Assembly (NCBI RefSeq): GCF_013366925.1
Contig: NZ_JAALDK010000003.1
Coordinates: 1 to 64,000, forward strand
Direction of reading: 5' to 3'
Length of the DNA stretch: 64,000 nucleotides
From: Paraburkholderia youngii
GTDB lineage: Bacteria > Pseudomonadota > Gammaproteobacteria > Burkholderiales > Burkholderiaceae
Shown here: positions 16,915 to 26,579 of the stretch, piece by piece
How positions within the stretch are numbered: position 1 is the first letter of the stretch
Layout of the letters: every line of letters starts with the position of its first letter
Program-made: the position numbers and the translations under genes
The notes under the pieces: generated by a model
Seen by the model: the letters and a program-made list of their open reading frames with translations, nothing else
The model's database searches: none
What the model was told of the DNA's origin: nothing

Positions 16915-18240
16915 TCACGCAACTTTGAAGGTGCTGGGTTTGAGGCCAAGGTTCTCGCGCAGAGTTCGTCCTTCATATCGATCCCTGAACAACTCGCGGC
17001 GACGCAGTTCCGGGATGAGGAAATCACTAATGTCGTCCATGCCGCCGGGAAGGATCGCCGGGCAAAAATTGAAGCCGTCGGCGCCATCATTCTTGAACCA
17101 CTCTTCCATCTCATCAACGATGTCGCTCGCCGTTCCAATCGCGAGGCGTACCCAGAAAGTTGATGCAACGCGCTGGTAGAGTTGTCGAATCGAGAGTTTC
17201 TCGGTACGCGCCATCTCCAACAGATTCGATGCGATGCTCCTGAGTTTCTGACCACCGATGTCTGGCACCGGCCCATCAAGCGGATACCCGGACAGATCGC
17301 CCAGCGCGTTATAGAGCGAGGCCAGACCGCTCAGCGGGTGGATAAGCTCCTGAAGCTCGTCGAACTTGTCTTGCGCCTCTTGCCTGGTCTTACCTACGAA
17401 CGGTGTAATGCCCGGCATTATTAGCAACTCCTCCGGCTCGCGACCATACTTCGCAAGCCGCGCCTTAAGATCGCCGTAGTAATCTTGCGCATGTTTCAGG
17501 TCGTGCGAGTTACTGTAAACCACGTCCGCGCATCTAGCAGCGAGTTCACGTCCGGCCTCGGAAGCTCCGGCCTGCACGATGATCGGCTCTCCCTGCGGTG
17601 TGCGCGCCGAATTCAGAGGACCGCGCACCTGGAAGTGCTTGCCCTTGTGGTCAGGAACGTGCAACTTGTCTTCGTGGTAGAAAAGTCCGCTTTCCTTGTC
17701 TCGAACGAACGCGTCATCCTCCCAGCTTCGCCAAAGGGATTTAACGACGTCGACGAACTCGTCGGCTCGTTCGTACCGCTCTTCATAAGCAAGGTTCTCG
17801 TTCCTGTTGAAGTTTTGAGCTTCCTCGTCTGACCATGATGTGACGACATTCCATCCGGCGCGGCCACCGCTGATGTGATCGATCGAAGCGTATTTACGAG
17901 CGATGTGGAATGGTTCGTTGTACGTGGTCGAGGCGGTTGCTACCAGGCCGATATTTGACGTCGTCGCGCCCAGTGCGGCGAGGAGTGTGAGCGGTTCCAA
18001 CTCAGCATTGCGCATGTCACGCTCAAGAGATCCTTTCGGATTGTCATTGGCGCGGATCCCAAGACCGTCAGCAAAGAAAACCATATCGAGATGCGCTGCT
18101 TCCGCCTTTCGGGCTGTGCTCAGGAAGTACTCGAAACTGAGCGCGCCGTCCGCAGGCACGTCCGGATGCCTCCAGGCGGCCACGTGATAGCCGAGATATC
18201 TCATCGAGAGGCCGAGCCTCATTTTTCCGTCTTTGGTCAT
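16915..18240 (-). CDS. LLM-class flavin-dependent monooxygenase (NtaA/SnaA/DszA type)
   Basis: A 441-residue luciferase-like monooxygenase. Typical pieces are LGYHVAAWRHPDVPADG at the N-terminus, HLDMVFFADGLGIR, and HISGGRAGWNVVTSWSDEEA. It then shows YERADEFVDVVKSLW, QVRGPLNSARTPQGEPIIVQ and AGASEAGRELAARCADVVYS. The NtaA/DszA group uses FMNH2 from a separate reductase to oxidise chelators such as nitrilotriacetate, sulfur compounds or siderophore-like molecules, often cleaving a C-N or C-S bond to release an aldehyde. The partner reductase is the next gene and an aldehyde dehydrogenase lies in the cluster. The ATG at 18240 follows gggagcg; another ATG at 18255 is possible. Confidence 0.85.
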   Translation of the reverse strand: MTKDGKMRLGLSMRYLGYHVAAWRHPDVPADGALSFEYFLSTARKAEAAHLDMVFFADGLGIRANDNPKGSLERDMRNAELEPLTLLAALGATTSNIGLVATASTTYNEPFHIARKYASIDHISGGRAGWNVVTSWSDEEAQNFNRNENLAYEERYERADEFVDVVKSLWRSWEDDAFVRDKESGLFYHEDKLHVPDHKGKHFQVRGPLNSARTPQGEPIIVQAGASEAGRELAARCADVVYSNSHDLKHAQDYYGDLKARLAKYGREPEELLIMPGITPFVGKTRQEAQDKFDELQELIHPLSGLASLYNALGDLSGYPLDGPVPDIGGQKLRSIASNLLEMARTEKLSIRQLYQRVASTFWVRLAIGTASDIVDEMEEWFKNDGADGFNFCPAILPGGMDDISDFLIPELRRRELFRDRYEGRTLRENLGLKPSTFKVA

Positions 18241-18794
18241 TGCAAGCGCTCCCATTCTTGGACTGTTCCGCCCGAAACATGGCGGTATGGGTGAATATTC
18301 GCGCTTCACCGTCCGATAAACAATGTCGCGAAAAGCGGCCGACTATTTGAAAAATGGATAAGGGTATTCCCTTACTTTTTAGAGCGCCGGAGGTACAAAG
18401 CTGCGTTCAGCGGCGGGACTGGCTGCGGTGTGCTGCGTCCGCGTCCGTTGCCGCGCTTCTCGACCTCGACATTGGAGATCGACGGCCGGGGGAATGCTTG
18501 AGCGAGGCAATGAGGTGCCGAGTGGGGTCTGTCCGCATCCGGGGAAACCCTCTATACGAATTTCAAATACCGGACCTTTTTTGACGGCATTGTGTCGTTC
18601 ACGTGGACGGCACACCATCCTACTCATTCCGCCGTGCATGGCCCGGCGGCGCAACGAATAACCCCGCAGCTGGGAGCCGTTGATCTGGCAGCGGATGTCA
18701 AGAAGCGATGTCTCTTTCTGCCGCTGCTGTCGCAATGACGCGCGGCGATACACTGGTTGGGCTGGTCGCCAGCACCGACTGCAAAGGAAATAAG
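18241..18794. other. Divergent intergenic region
   Basis: Between the minus-strand oxygenase and the plus-strand transporter no coding sequence could be supported; frames present here have no similarity. The region must hold the two divergent promoters. I could not identify a convincing operator by eye. Confidence 0.4.
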
Positions 18795-20087
18795 ATGCTG
18801 AACAGAGCCAACACCCTTGACCCCATTACCTGCACGAAAGCCATAAGCAGCAGGATGCGCGATGTCATCGCCGCGAACTTCGGCACATTTTTCGAATGGT
18901 TCGACCTGCTCGTGTACGCAATGTTCGCTATTACTGTGTCGAAGCTATTTTTTCCGACCGGCGACGAGCGATCGGCGCTGTTGCTCAGTCTCCTAACCTT
19001 CGCTAGCTCATTCCTTATCCGTCCGGTCGGTGCGATCATCCTGGGTGTCGTCGCAGACAAACACGGCCGGCGCTTCACGTTAAGCCTCACGGCGTTCCTG
19101 ATGTTGTGTGGCACTGCGTCCATCACCCTCGTGCCGACATACGACAAGATCGGCGTGTTCGCGCCGGTAATTCTAGTCGCGGGACGCCTGCTTCAAGGCT
19201 TTTCGGCAGGGGGCGAATTTGGAGCGGCCAATTCATTTTTGACCGAACAAGATGTAAAGCGCAGAGGGTTTTTTGGGAGCCTGCAATGGTCGACGTCGGG
19301 TCTCGCTGTATTGGCGGCCTCGCTCTTCGCCTACGGCGTGAATCGCTATCTGTCGCCGGAACAGATCGATTCCTGGGGCTGGCGTCTGCCGTTCGCCTTC
19401 GGGTGTCTGATCGGACCGATTGGCCTCTACATCCGCAGGAAAGTGAACGAGACGGCCGCGTTCGAGCAAGCGAGCGACGTGGTGCCACACAAGCCGCTGC
19501 GCGAAACGGCGCAATCACATATGTCAAGCGTGCTCATGGGCGCCATCATTTCCGGCGCTGGCGGCCTCGCGAGCTTTATGAACATCTATATGCCGACGTT
19601 CGCAATTCATAATCTGGGAGTCAGCAAGGACGCAGCCTTTTTGTCATCGATTCTGAGCGGCCTCGTATCCGTCGTGTTCCCGATAATCGGTGGCATCGCA
19701 GCGGACCGACTCGGCACCGTCAAGGTGATGCGTGCCGCACTACTGTGCGGCATGGTGCTGATCCTGCCGCTCTTTTACATGCTCACGCGTGCACCGAGCA
19801 CCGCAACATTGATCGCATTCCAGTGCACCCTTTCGCTCGTGTTCTACAGCTTCTACTACGCGCCGGTCAGCTCGTTGCTATCACAACTCTTTCCCACGTC
19901 CTGCCGTACCACCGGCTCGTCGCTCGCCTACGTAATCGCGATGACGCTGTTCGGCGGACTCACGCCTGTCGTGACCAACCTTCTCGTAAAATTGACGGGC
20001 AGCATCATGTCGCCGGCCTATTACCTGATAGTGATTTCGACCCTCGCGCTCGTGGCTCTGATCGCCAGCCGCAAGCGCGTCAACTGA
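18795..20087 (+). CDS. MFS transporter, metabolite:H+ symporter (MHS) type
   Basis: A 430-residue inner-membrane protein with about twelve hydrophobic segments. Landmarks of the MHS group are NFGTFFEWFDLLVYAMFA in the first helix, RPVGAIILGVVADKHGRR in the loop after helix 2, and GRLLQGFSAGGEFGAA. These carriers import small organic acids or amino-acid-like compounds with protons. The ATG at 18795 has an aaagga ribosome site; the frame is open upstream. The FAD oxidase starts 17 bases after its stop, so importer and oxidase likely serve the same substrate. Confidence 0.88.
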   Translation: MLNRANTLDPITCTKAISSRMRDVIAANFGTFFEWFDLLVYAMFAITVSKLFFPTGDERSALLLSLLTFASSFLIRPVGAIILGVVADKHGRRFTLSLTAFLMLCGTASITLVPTYDKIGVFAPVILVAGRLLQGFSAGGEFGAANSFLTEQDVKRRGFFGSLQWSTSGLAVLAASLFAYGVNRYLSPEQIDSWGWRLPFAFGCLIGPIGLYIRRKVNETAAFEQASDVVPHKPLRETAQSHMSSVLMGAIISGAGGLASFMNIYMPTFAIHNLGVSKDAAFLSSILSGLVSVVFPIIGGIAADRLGTVKVMRAALLCGMVLILPLFYMLTRAPSTATLIAFQCTLSLVFYSFYYAPVSSLLSQLFPTSCRTTGSSLAYVIAMTLFGGLTPVVTNLLVKLTGSIMSPAYYLIVISTLALVALIASRKRVN

Positions 20088-20104
20088 CAAATCTCCAAGC
20101 TAAT

Positions 20105-21394
20105 ATGCTGCCCATTCAAGAAATCACATTGAAACCCGAATTGCCCAAGCAGGTCTCCGTCGCAATTATTGGCGGCGGAATCATTGGTATCAGCTGCGCG
20201 CTCGCGCTGGCGCGCAAAGGTGTCGACGTCGCGGTGTTCGAAAAAGGCACGATCGGTTGCGAACAGTCTTCGCGCAACTGGGGCTGGGTGCGCTCCATCG
20301 GACGCGACATTAAGGAACTGCAACTGTCTTTCCTCGCGAACGAATTGTGGCAGTCAATCCAATCGCAAATCGACGTGGGCTACCGGATGACGGGACTCGC
20401 ATATATTGCGAAAGACGAGTCGGAGATGGCTCTGCATCAAAAATGGATCGATGCGTCCGGCGCCAGCGGTGCCCGCGTCAGGCTTCTTGGCAGAGCCGAA
20501 CTCGCCAGGTTTCTCCCGCAGTCGAGCCGCGCATGGGACGGGGCGCTCTATAGCGCGATCGACGGTGTCGCAGAACCCACAATGGCCACACGAGGCATCG
20601 CCGAACTCGCTCGCGCGAACGGTGCATCGATCTTCGAACACTGTGCGGTGCGGGGCATTGATATTTCCGCGGGTCGCGTGTCGGCTGTCGTGACCGAGCA
20701 CGGCGTCGTGAAATGCGCCGACGTGGTTTTGGCAGGCGGTGCGTGGTCGCGGCTGTTCTGCGGCAATCATGCAATTGACTTTCCGCAACTCAAGGTTCAT
20801 GCGTCCGTGCTGCAAACCGCGCCTATCGACGCTAAACTGGACGTCGCGATCAACGGGGGCGACTTCACATGCCGCAAGCGCTGCGACGGCGGATACACAG
20901 TGTCGAAACTCGGCGCCTCGGTCGCCGATCTCACGCCCGATAGCATTCGCCTGAGCACGAAATTCCTGCGTGCCTGGCTCAAAGAGCGCAAGTATCTGCG
21001 ACTCCGTTTCGGACGCCCCTTTTTTGATGAACTGAAGATTCCGCGCCGCTTCAATATTGACGCCCCGACGCCGTTCGAATCGTACCGCGTGCTCGATCCT
21101 GAGGCTAACAACGGCATGCTCAACGACGCAATGAATTGCCTGAAGCAGACCTTTCCATCGTTCGCCAATGCGACGATTGCACGTACGTGGGCAGGTATGA
21201 TTGACGTCACGCCCGATGCACTGCCGGTTATCTCTAGGGTCGAGCGGATACCGGGCTTCTATCTGGGTTCCGGCTTTTCAGGCCATGGCTTCGGCATTGG
21301 ACCGGCCGCGGGCGCTGTGCTCGCCGATCTGGTAACAGGCGATCGCACTCAGGTAGGGATCGAAGACTTCGCCCTGAACCGCTTTTGCTCTTAA
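20105..21394 (+). CDS. FAD-dependent amine/D-amino-acid oxidoreductase (DAO family)
   Basis: A 429-residue protein. The FAD-binding loop is VAIIGGGIIGISCALALARK. It is followed by the FAD contact SSRNWGWVRSIGRD and, near the C-terminus, GMIDVTPDALPVIS and GFYLGSGFSGHGFGIGPAAG, which are signature DAO pieces. Such enzymes oxidise an amine or amino acid to the imine or keto product. The imine would hydrolyse spontaneously or with help from the RidA protein encoded at 22391. The gene follows the MHS transporter in an operon. The substrate (D-amino acid, N-methyl amino acid or similar) is not determined by the sequence. Confidence 0.86.
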   Translation: MLPIQEITLKPELPKQVSVAIIGGGIIGISCALALARKGVDVAVFEKGTIGCEQSSRNWGWVRSIGRDIKELQLSFLANELWQSIQSQIDVGYRMTGLAYIAKDESEMALHQKWIDASGASGARVRLLGRAELARFLPQSSRAWDGALYSAIDGVAEPTMATRGIAELARANGASIFEHCAVRGIDISAGRVSAVVTEHGVVKCADVVLAGGAWSRLFCGNHAIDFPQLKVHASVLQTAPIDAKLDVAINGGDFTCRKRCDGGYTVSKLGASVADLTPDSIRLSTKFLRAWLKERKYLRLRFGRPFFDELKIPRRFNIDAPTPFESYRVLDPEANNGMLNDAMNCLKQTFPSFANATIARTWAGMIDVTPDALPVISRVERIPGFYLGSGFSGHGFGIGPAAGAVLADLVTGDRTQVGIEDFALNRFCS

Positions 21395-21447
21395 GGGAGT
21401 CCACATGCTGCAGCGAAGCAGGAAGAACCCAAAGCGACTCACTGGAC

Positions 21448-22287
21448 TCATCCGTTTGACGCGTTTTCCAACCAGCGCACGTACAATGCCATCAGCTCCG
21501 ATTGAGTCGCAATATGCAGCTTCGCGTAAGCATTCTTGCGATGGCTTTTCACCGTCGTTATCGCGATATTCAGTCTCAGGCTGATAGATACCGACGAGTG
21601 TCCCTGAAGAATCAGCCGAATCACCTCTACCTCACGCGGAGACAATAAGTCCTTCCCGAACGATTCAAATGCCACATTGATAGCGTTGTCGTGAGGGAGT
21701 GCGGCATCACGGACGAAACATGCCCAGTTCGCCCGAACAACGGCAGAGACGAACGGCGCCATCACTTCGAGAATGGAAATCTCCTGCGCGCCAAAACCCG
21801 ATAGCGAACTGGGTCGGAGAAAGCTCACCTCGGCCATGGCCCTGTCTGGGAGCTCGACGAGAAGCAATAGCTCCTCTCTCCGCTCGGGCCACCCATGGGT
21901 GATGTAACGCATTTCCTCTTTTTCAGACCACGCCGCGGGGATACTCTTGAACGACTGGGAAATTGGATATTCCTTAGGCACCAGATCCTTCATCCGGTAC
22001 GCACCTGGCTCTATGCCGTCCAGATATGCCTGATAGCATGGACTCAGCACGTATGACAATTCGACAAAGTTGGTCAGGCCCTCCCGATAGGGTGTATCGC
22101 CGAATGTATCGAATAGCGGCACAGGACGCGTCTTTCCACGATACGCGACAATCGAAACCATCTCGAACGCCAGATTCAGATTCAGCAGCCGGAATGCCGC
22201 GGCATATGATCTCTCGCTACCGACAAAATCGATTGCCTCGCCGATCCATAAAAATTCGGGTCCTGGCTCGGAAAGGTTGATCGACAT
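21448..22287 (-). CDS. LuxR-type transcriptional regulator
   Basis: A 279-residue protein with a C-terminal LuxR helix-turn-helix (DLLSPREVEVIRLILQGHSS, then NIAITTVKSHRKNAYAKL). The N-terminal 200 residues have no clear autoinducer, receiver or PAS domain that I could name, so the signal is unknown. It lies convergent to the FAD oxidase gene and upstream of RidA on the same strand. It may control the oxidase, RidA and ABC transporter set. Confidence 0.84.
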   Translation of the reverse strand: MSINLSEPGPEFLWIGEAIDFVGSERSYAAAFRLLNLNLAFEMVSIVAYRGKTRPVPLFDTFGDTPYREGLTNFVELSYVLSPCYQAYLDGIEPGAYRMKDLVPKEYPISQSFKSIPAAWSEKEEMRYITHGWPERREELLLLVELPDRAMAEVSFLRPSSLSGFGAQEISILEVMAPFVSAVVRANWACFVRDAALPHDNAINVAFESFGKDLLSPREVEVIRLILQGHSSVSISLRLNIAITTVKSHRKNAYAKLHIATQSELMALYVRWLENASNG

Positions 22288-22390
22288 AAACCGCCCTCAA
22301 GTTCCTTCGAGACATGACGCGAGCCCCAAATCGTGTCCGCCCGACGACGGACACCTCCTCGACAACCCGCGCCAGCGCTCTCGGCCAACT

Positions 22391-22741
22391 TTAATCCAGG
22401 ACTGTCGCGGTGATGACCACCTCGACCGTATAACCGGGAACGGCCGATTTTCCCTCGACCGTAGCACGTGGAGGAGGATCGCTCCGACTAACCCATGCAT
22501 CCCACGCGATGTTCATTGCGGAAAAATCCGCAATGTCCGCGAGAAATATCTGCGCAAAAAGAATTTGATGCTTGTTGCTACCCGCCTCTTCAAGCAGGGC
22601 GTCGATGGTCTCCAGGATCCTTGGGGTCTGCGCTGTGACATCCAGATTGGGTTCATCTGCGACTTGCCCGGCGAGCCGCCCCCCCTGACGAACGCTGACA
22701 GCAGACATCCTCGGACCGGGATGGAGACGCTTTACAACCAT
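22391..22741 (-). CDS. RidA/YjgF-family imine deaminase
   Basis: A 116-residue RidA-fold protein. It has MSAVSVRQGGRLAGQVADE and the helix QTPRILETIDALLEEAGSNK. The conserved Arg motif is PPPRATVEG, the residue that binds the substrate carboxylate, and the C-terminus is typical (VEVVITATVL). RidA proteins hydrolyse reactive enamines and imines made by PLP enzymes or amino-acid oxidases, which fits an FAD oxidase and an aminotransferase encoded nearby. It follows the ABC transporter genes on the minus strand with a hairpin between them. Confidence 0.88.
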   Translation of the reverse strand: MVVKRLHPGPRMSAVSVRQGGRLAGQVADEPNLDVTAQTPRILETIDALLEEAGSNKHQILFAQIFLADIADFSAMNIAWDAWVSRSDPPPRATVEGKSAVPGYTVEVVITATVLD

Positions 22742-22774
22742 GATGATAACCTCAATGTCTAAATGACTCTAGCA

Positions 22775-22789
22775 GTCCACTTGGTGGAC
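22775..22789 (-). terminator. Hairpin between the ABC ATPase and RidA genes
   Basis: The bases gtccac-ttg-gtggac form a 6-bp stem directly after the stop of the ATPase gene. No T run follows, so it may be a weak terminator or attenuator that lowers expression of the downstream RidA gene. Confidence 0.3.
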
Positions 22790-22795
22790 CTCGGA

Positions 22796-23563
22796 CTACT
22801 TCAATGGCCCGGTGAGGAACTTTACTAGCCTCTCACTTTTTGGACTTCCGAAAATATCAGTTGGCCGGCCACGCTCTTCCACAAGACCCTGATCAAGGAA
22901 CATCACTTCGCTCGAGACTTCCTTCGCGAACGCCATCTCGTGTGTCACTACCACCATCGTTCGCCCCTCCTTGGCGAGTTCCTTCATGACCGAGAGCACT
23001 TCGCCAACCAGTTCGGGATCGAGTGCAGATGTGGGCTCGTCAAACAACAGTACTTCGGGGTCGACGGCAAGTGCCCTGGCGATCGCTACGCGCTGTTGCT
23101 GCCCACCGGACATGTGTGACGGGTACATATCAGCAACCTTGTCCGGATCCAGCTTGACCTTCAGGAGGACGTCGAGTGCACGTTCATGGGCCTCCTTGCG
23201 CGAACGCTTCTGCACCCTGATCGGTGCCAGCATCAGGTTCTCGATTACTGTCAGATGTGACCAAAGATTGAAGTGCTGAAAGACCATCCCAAGCCGCGTA
23301 CGCATCTTTTCTAGCTGGCCGTGGTTGACCGGCATGATGCCGTCGCGTGTTTCTTTCGTCTGCAGTTCCTCGCCGTTCAGCCGGATCACGCCGGCATTTG
23401 GCCGCTCAAGCATGTTGATGCAGCGCAGGAATGTACTTTTCCCTGATCCGCTCGAGCCGATGACGCTGATGACATCGCCCTTCTTGGCATTTAGCGAAAC
23501 GCCTTTGAGGACCTCGTGTGCGCCGTATCGCTTATGTACGTTTTCAACCGAAAGTGCATTCAT
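22796..23563 (-). CDS. Polar amino acid ABC transporter ATP-binding protein (HisP/GlnQ type)
   Basis: A 255-residue ATPase. It has Walker [10 protein letters not shown], the Q-loop region [20 protein letters not shown], signature [20 protein letters not shown], Walker [17 protein letters not shown], and the switch His in [13 protein letters not shown]. The HFNLWSH wording is characteristic of the HisP/OccP group for histidine, arginine, octopine or nopaline. The start [14 protein letters not shown] was chosen because it fits the family; the frame extends 54 codons upstream. It is the last transporter gene of the operon binding protein-permease-permease-ATPase. Confidence 0.9.
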   Translation of the reverse strand: MNALSVENVHKRYGAHEVLKGVSLNAKKGDVISVIGSSGSGKSTFLRCINMLERPNAGVIRLNGEELQTKETRDGIMPVNHGQLEKMRTRLGMVFQHFNLWSHLTVIENLMLAPIRVQKRSRKEAHERALDVLLKVKLDPDKVADMYPSHMSGGQQQRVAIARALAVDPEVLLFDEPTSALDPELVGEVLSVMKELAKEGRTMVVVTHEMAFAKEVSSEVMFLDQGLVEERGRPTDIFGSPKSERLVKFLTGPLK

Positions 23564-23583
23564 GATCGTTACTCGTGTTCTGA

Positions 23584-24360
23584 TTAATCCTGTCGCGCAT
23601 CCTGTAATTCGGCCGCGGACGAGCTTGCAGACTTGACCGCAACGCGCTGCGAGGCGCCTGGCCGGACGTGAGCCATGTATCGTTTCTCCAAAGTGCGGAA
23701 GATTCTCAGGATCGCAAATGTGCACAAGCTATAGAGCACGAGCGCAAACAGGTAGGGCTCGAACGGTGCCGCATACTGCATGCTGATTGCGCGTGCAACG
23801 CCACCCAGGTCGAGCAGCGTGATGCCGGAGGCCAACGCTGTTCCGTGCAGGGTGAAAACAACCTCGTTGCAATACGCCTGCATCGCGCGACGGAGCGCAC
23901 TTGGATAAATTACAGATCGAAGGCGAGCCCACTTGCTCATCCCGATCGCCACAGCCGCCTCCACCTCCCCGGGCGGCGTAGCCTTGAGCGCGCCAGCGAA
24001 AATTTCACAAGTGTATGCTGCAGTGTTCAGTCCGAATGCGAGCCACGCGCAGACGTACGCCTCCTGGAGGTAGGTCCAAAGCCAACTCTCACGGATGAAT
24101 TCGACTTCAGCAAGCCCGTAGTAGATGACATACATCTGGACGAGCAGTGGACTTCCTCGAAAGATGTATGTAAATAACCAAACGGGCGTTGACAGCCAAC
24201 GCGATTTCGATATGCGCATCACCGCGAGCGGCACTGCCAGCACAAGCGCGAACGCCAGAGAAATCAAAAGAAGCTGCACGGTCAACCACAAACCGGTGGT
24301 GATTTCGCCGTCAGTCCACAAAAACAGCCGGAGATTATCCAGAACAATATTGAAGTTCAC
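23584..24360 (-). CDS. Polar amino acid ABC transporter permease (HisM type)
   Basis: A 258-residue inner-membrane permease starting at a GTG ([15 protein letters not shown]) that overlaps the preceding stop as GTGA. It has about five hydrophobic segments, the phrase [20 protein letters not shown] and the EAA-loop [20 protein letters not shown]. The GTG start is preferred because the upstream open frame runs over the preceding permease. The tail after the last helix is unusually long and rich in Ala and Ser. Confidence 0.88.
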   Translation of the reverse strand: MNFNIVLDNLRLFLWTDGEITTGLWLTVQLLLISLAFALVLAVPLAVMRISKSRWLSTPVWLFTYIFRGSPLLVQMYVIYYGLAEVEFIRESWLWTYLQEAYVCAWLAFGLNTAAYTCEIFAGALKATPPGEVEAAVAIGMSKWARLRSVIYPSALRRAMQAYCNEVVFTLHGTALASGITLLDLGGVARAISMQYAAPFEPYLFALVLYSLCTFAILRIFRTLEKRYMAHVRPGASQRVAVKSASSSAAELQDARQD

Positions 24361-25046
24361 AGATTCACCTCTCGAATTCCGAGCGAGAATTTCATGTTGA
24401 GTCGTCGCAGAATCCAGAGCGAGACAGTCGTAAGGGCGAGATAGACCGCACCGGCGACACAGAAGAACAGGAAGATGTGGTGTGTGGCGCGTCCGGCCGC
24501 AGTCGAGAGGAAAACCAACTCGTTCAAACTCACCATAGAAGTGATTGCGGAGGCCTTTACAAGCGCGAGCCAATTGTTGCTCAGACCGGGGATGGCGAAT
24601 CGCATCATCTGCGGGTAGAGGATGCGAAAAAGCACGGTTCGCTTGCGCAACCCAAATGCGTAACCGGCTTCGAGTTGGCCAGCCGGAGCTGACAGTATCG
24701 CGCCTCGGAACGTCTCGGCGACATATCCACCGTAGACCGCCCCGAGAATTATCACGCTCGCCATATAGGAGTCGATCTCGATCGAACGTCCTGGAGATAT
24801 TTTGTTCACTGCATAGTTGAGTGCGGCTTGGCCACCGTAATACAAGAACAACAACCACACAAAGTCGGGCGCACTTCGGGCGAGCGACGTGTATAGCGAC
24901 GCGATGGTATTGAGGACGCGATTTGACGCGGACTTACACATGGCTGCCACGAGCCCCAGAACAACTGCAACAAGCAACGAAGCCAATGCGACGTTGATCG
25001 TTGTCATGGCACCAACACCAATCGCGCGAGCGTATCCATAAAGCAT
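24357..25046 (-). CDS. Polar amino acid ABC transporter permease (HisQ type)
   Basis: A 229-residue permease starting MLYGYARAIGVGAMTTINVA at the ATG at 25046. It is preceded by gtggag; an earlier ATG at 25061 exists. It has several hydrophobic helices, the phrase YTSLARSAPDFVWLLFLYYG and the EAA-loop APAGQLEAGYAFGLRKRTV. Its stop overlaps the start of the next permease, so translation is coupled. Together with the HisM-type subunit it forms the heterodimeric channel of the importer. Confidence 0.88.
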   Translation of the reverse strand: MLYGYARAIGVGAMTTINVALASLLVAVVLGLVAAMCKSASNRVLNTIASLYTSLARSAPDFVWLLFLYYGGQAALNYAVNKISPGRSIEIDSYMASVIILGAVYGGYVAETFRGAILSAPAGQLEAGYAFGLRKRTVLFRILYPQMMRFAIPGLSNNWLALVKASAITSMVSLNELVFLSTAAGRATHHIFLFFCVAGAVYLALTTVSLWILRRLNMKFSLGIREVNL

Positions 25047-25144
25047 TAGACATCTCCACAAACATTAAGGAAGGCAGTCGCCGCAGAATGCGGCAACTCT
25101 CCCTCTCTCTCCGACTTCCACACGGGAGTCAAGGACTCGGTGCG

Positions 25145-25930
25145 TCAGATGCCTGAATAGATATCGAAATTGAAGTAGCGCTTGGCTATGCGATAATATT
25201 CTCCGCTCGCGCGGATTGCGTTGATGGCACTGTTCAGGCGATCGCGGAGCTGAGAATCGTCCTTGCGTACGCCGATCGCGATGCCGGCGCCGAAGTACTG
25301 TGAGTTTGTGACCGGCTTTCCGGTGAAGGCAAAGCCAGTACCCTGCGGCTGGTTGAGGAAGCCGGTAGCGAGCATCGTGCTATCCCCCATTACGGCGTCG
25401 AGGCGACCGGAAGCGAGATCTGTCAAGGCATCTTCATCTGATGGATAGGTAACGACCTTTGCGCCCGCTGGTGCGAGGACCGCCTTCGCAAACGATTCAT
25501 GAGGACTCGAGCGCTGCATTCCGACTTTCTTGCCCTTCAGCGTCTCCGGTCGGGTGGGATCAAATGAAGAGCCAGAACGGGCGACCATGCGAGAAGCAAC
25601 GCTGTAGTACTTCTCGGTGAACGAAATCTTCTCTCGGCGCTCCGCTGTGTCGGTCATCGAGGACATGATCGCGTCGAACTTGTTGCTCATGAGCGCCGGA
25701 ATCATGCCATCCCAATTCTGGACAACCCACTCACACTTAGTTTTGAGCTGGACACAAAGTGCATTACCGATATCGACGTCGAAACCATGAGGCTGTCCGT
25801 CTGTACCCATTTCGTTAAACGGGGGGAATGCGCCCTCGACTCCCATACGAATCACGTCCGACCCTTGTGCGTGGGCCGTCGCCATAAATACGGATGCAAC
25901 AAGTGCCAGCATCACTGTGGACCTTTTCAT
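25145..25930 (-). CDS. Periplasmic amino acid-binding protein (HisJ/ArtJ type)
   Basis: A 261-residue binding protein. A signal peptide is clear: KRSTVMLALVASVFMATAHA, with cleavage probably after AHA. The mature part begins QGSDVIRMGVEGAFPPFNEM, and the substrate-binding pieces GFDVDIGNALCVQLKTKCEW and DAIMSSMTDTAERREKISF are typical of SBP_bac_3 proteins for basic amino acids or opines. It is the first gene of the transporter operon. Confidence 0.9.
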   Translation of the reverse strand: MKRSTVMLALVASVFMATAHAQGSDVIRMGVEGAFPPFNEMGTDGQPHGFDVDIGNALCVQLKTKCEWVVQNWDGMIPALMSNKFDAIMSSMTDTAERREKISFTEKYYSVASRMVARSGSSFDPTRPETLKGKKVGMQRSSPHESFAKAVLAPAGAKVVTYPSDEDALTDLASGRLDAVMGDSTMLATGFLNQPQGTGFAFTGKPVTNSQYFGAGIAIGVRKDDSQLRDRLNSAINAIRASGEYYRIAKRYFNFDIYSGI

Positions 25931-26028
25931 CGCTCGTCTCCTTGCTCGCTTTAATATGGAATTGAAACCAAGATTCGCCTACAAACTGCGTTCAAAGCCA
26001 CCGGTTCTCCCGATTGCTCGCTTTCTTT

Positions 26029-26472
26029 TTATCTTCGGTACTGAACTACAGAAGCACGAGTAGCTACAGTCTCATACAAACTCTGCGCCCTCTTGTTCGC
26101 TTCTTCCGTCTGCCAGTACGTGCGATAACACTCCCGGACATCCGCCTCCTGGAAGGCCTTATCAAGAAGCTGACGTGCTACCCCTAGCCCTCGTGCGGCC
26201 TCAGAAACAAAGAGGTCCTCAATCAGGCAATTCCACGTCGCGGCCCAGCTTGAACGATGGAAGAGATAGATAACAAACCCTGTCATCCGGCCTGCCCCGT
26301 CCTCGCTGACGGCGCACTGATGATCTCCACCCTGCGTCGTGATCCGATCCCACGTCGCCTCCGTGACTCGCGTCGGAACGTCCGTCTGATAAAAGTGTAG
26401 ATAGGACTCCCAGAGTGGCAGCCATCGCTCATAGTCCGTACTAACGGCTGCCCGTACAGTTACCTTTTGCAT
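26029..26472 (-). CDS. GNAT-family acetyltransferase
   Basis: A 147-residue protein with the GNAT fold. The acetyl-CoA loop is RGLGVARQLLDKAFQEADV, preceded by the strand CLIEDLFVSEAA; the end (EANKRAQSLYETVATRASVVQYRR) matches small-molecule N-acetyltransferases. The acceptor is not predictable. It is on the same strand as the amino-acid transporter, just upstream of it, and may modify an amino acid or polyamine. Confidence 0.82.
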   Translation of the reverse strand: MQKVTVRAAVSTDYERWLPLWESYLHFYQTDVPTRVTEATWDRITTQGGDHQCAVSEDGAGRMTGFVIYLFHRSSWAATWNCLIEDLFVSEAARGLGVARQLLDKAFQEADVRECYRTYWQTEEANKRAQSLYETVATRASVVQYRR

Positions 26473-26579
26473 GCCCTTGCCTTCGTGCTAACGAGGTTTT
26501 TAGTCCGTTTGTTACTGCTGTCCTGCGTAAGCACCCGGCCAAGTCATCTTGATCGCCAAGTCGTGCCGCCCGACGATCA

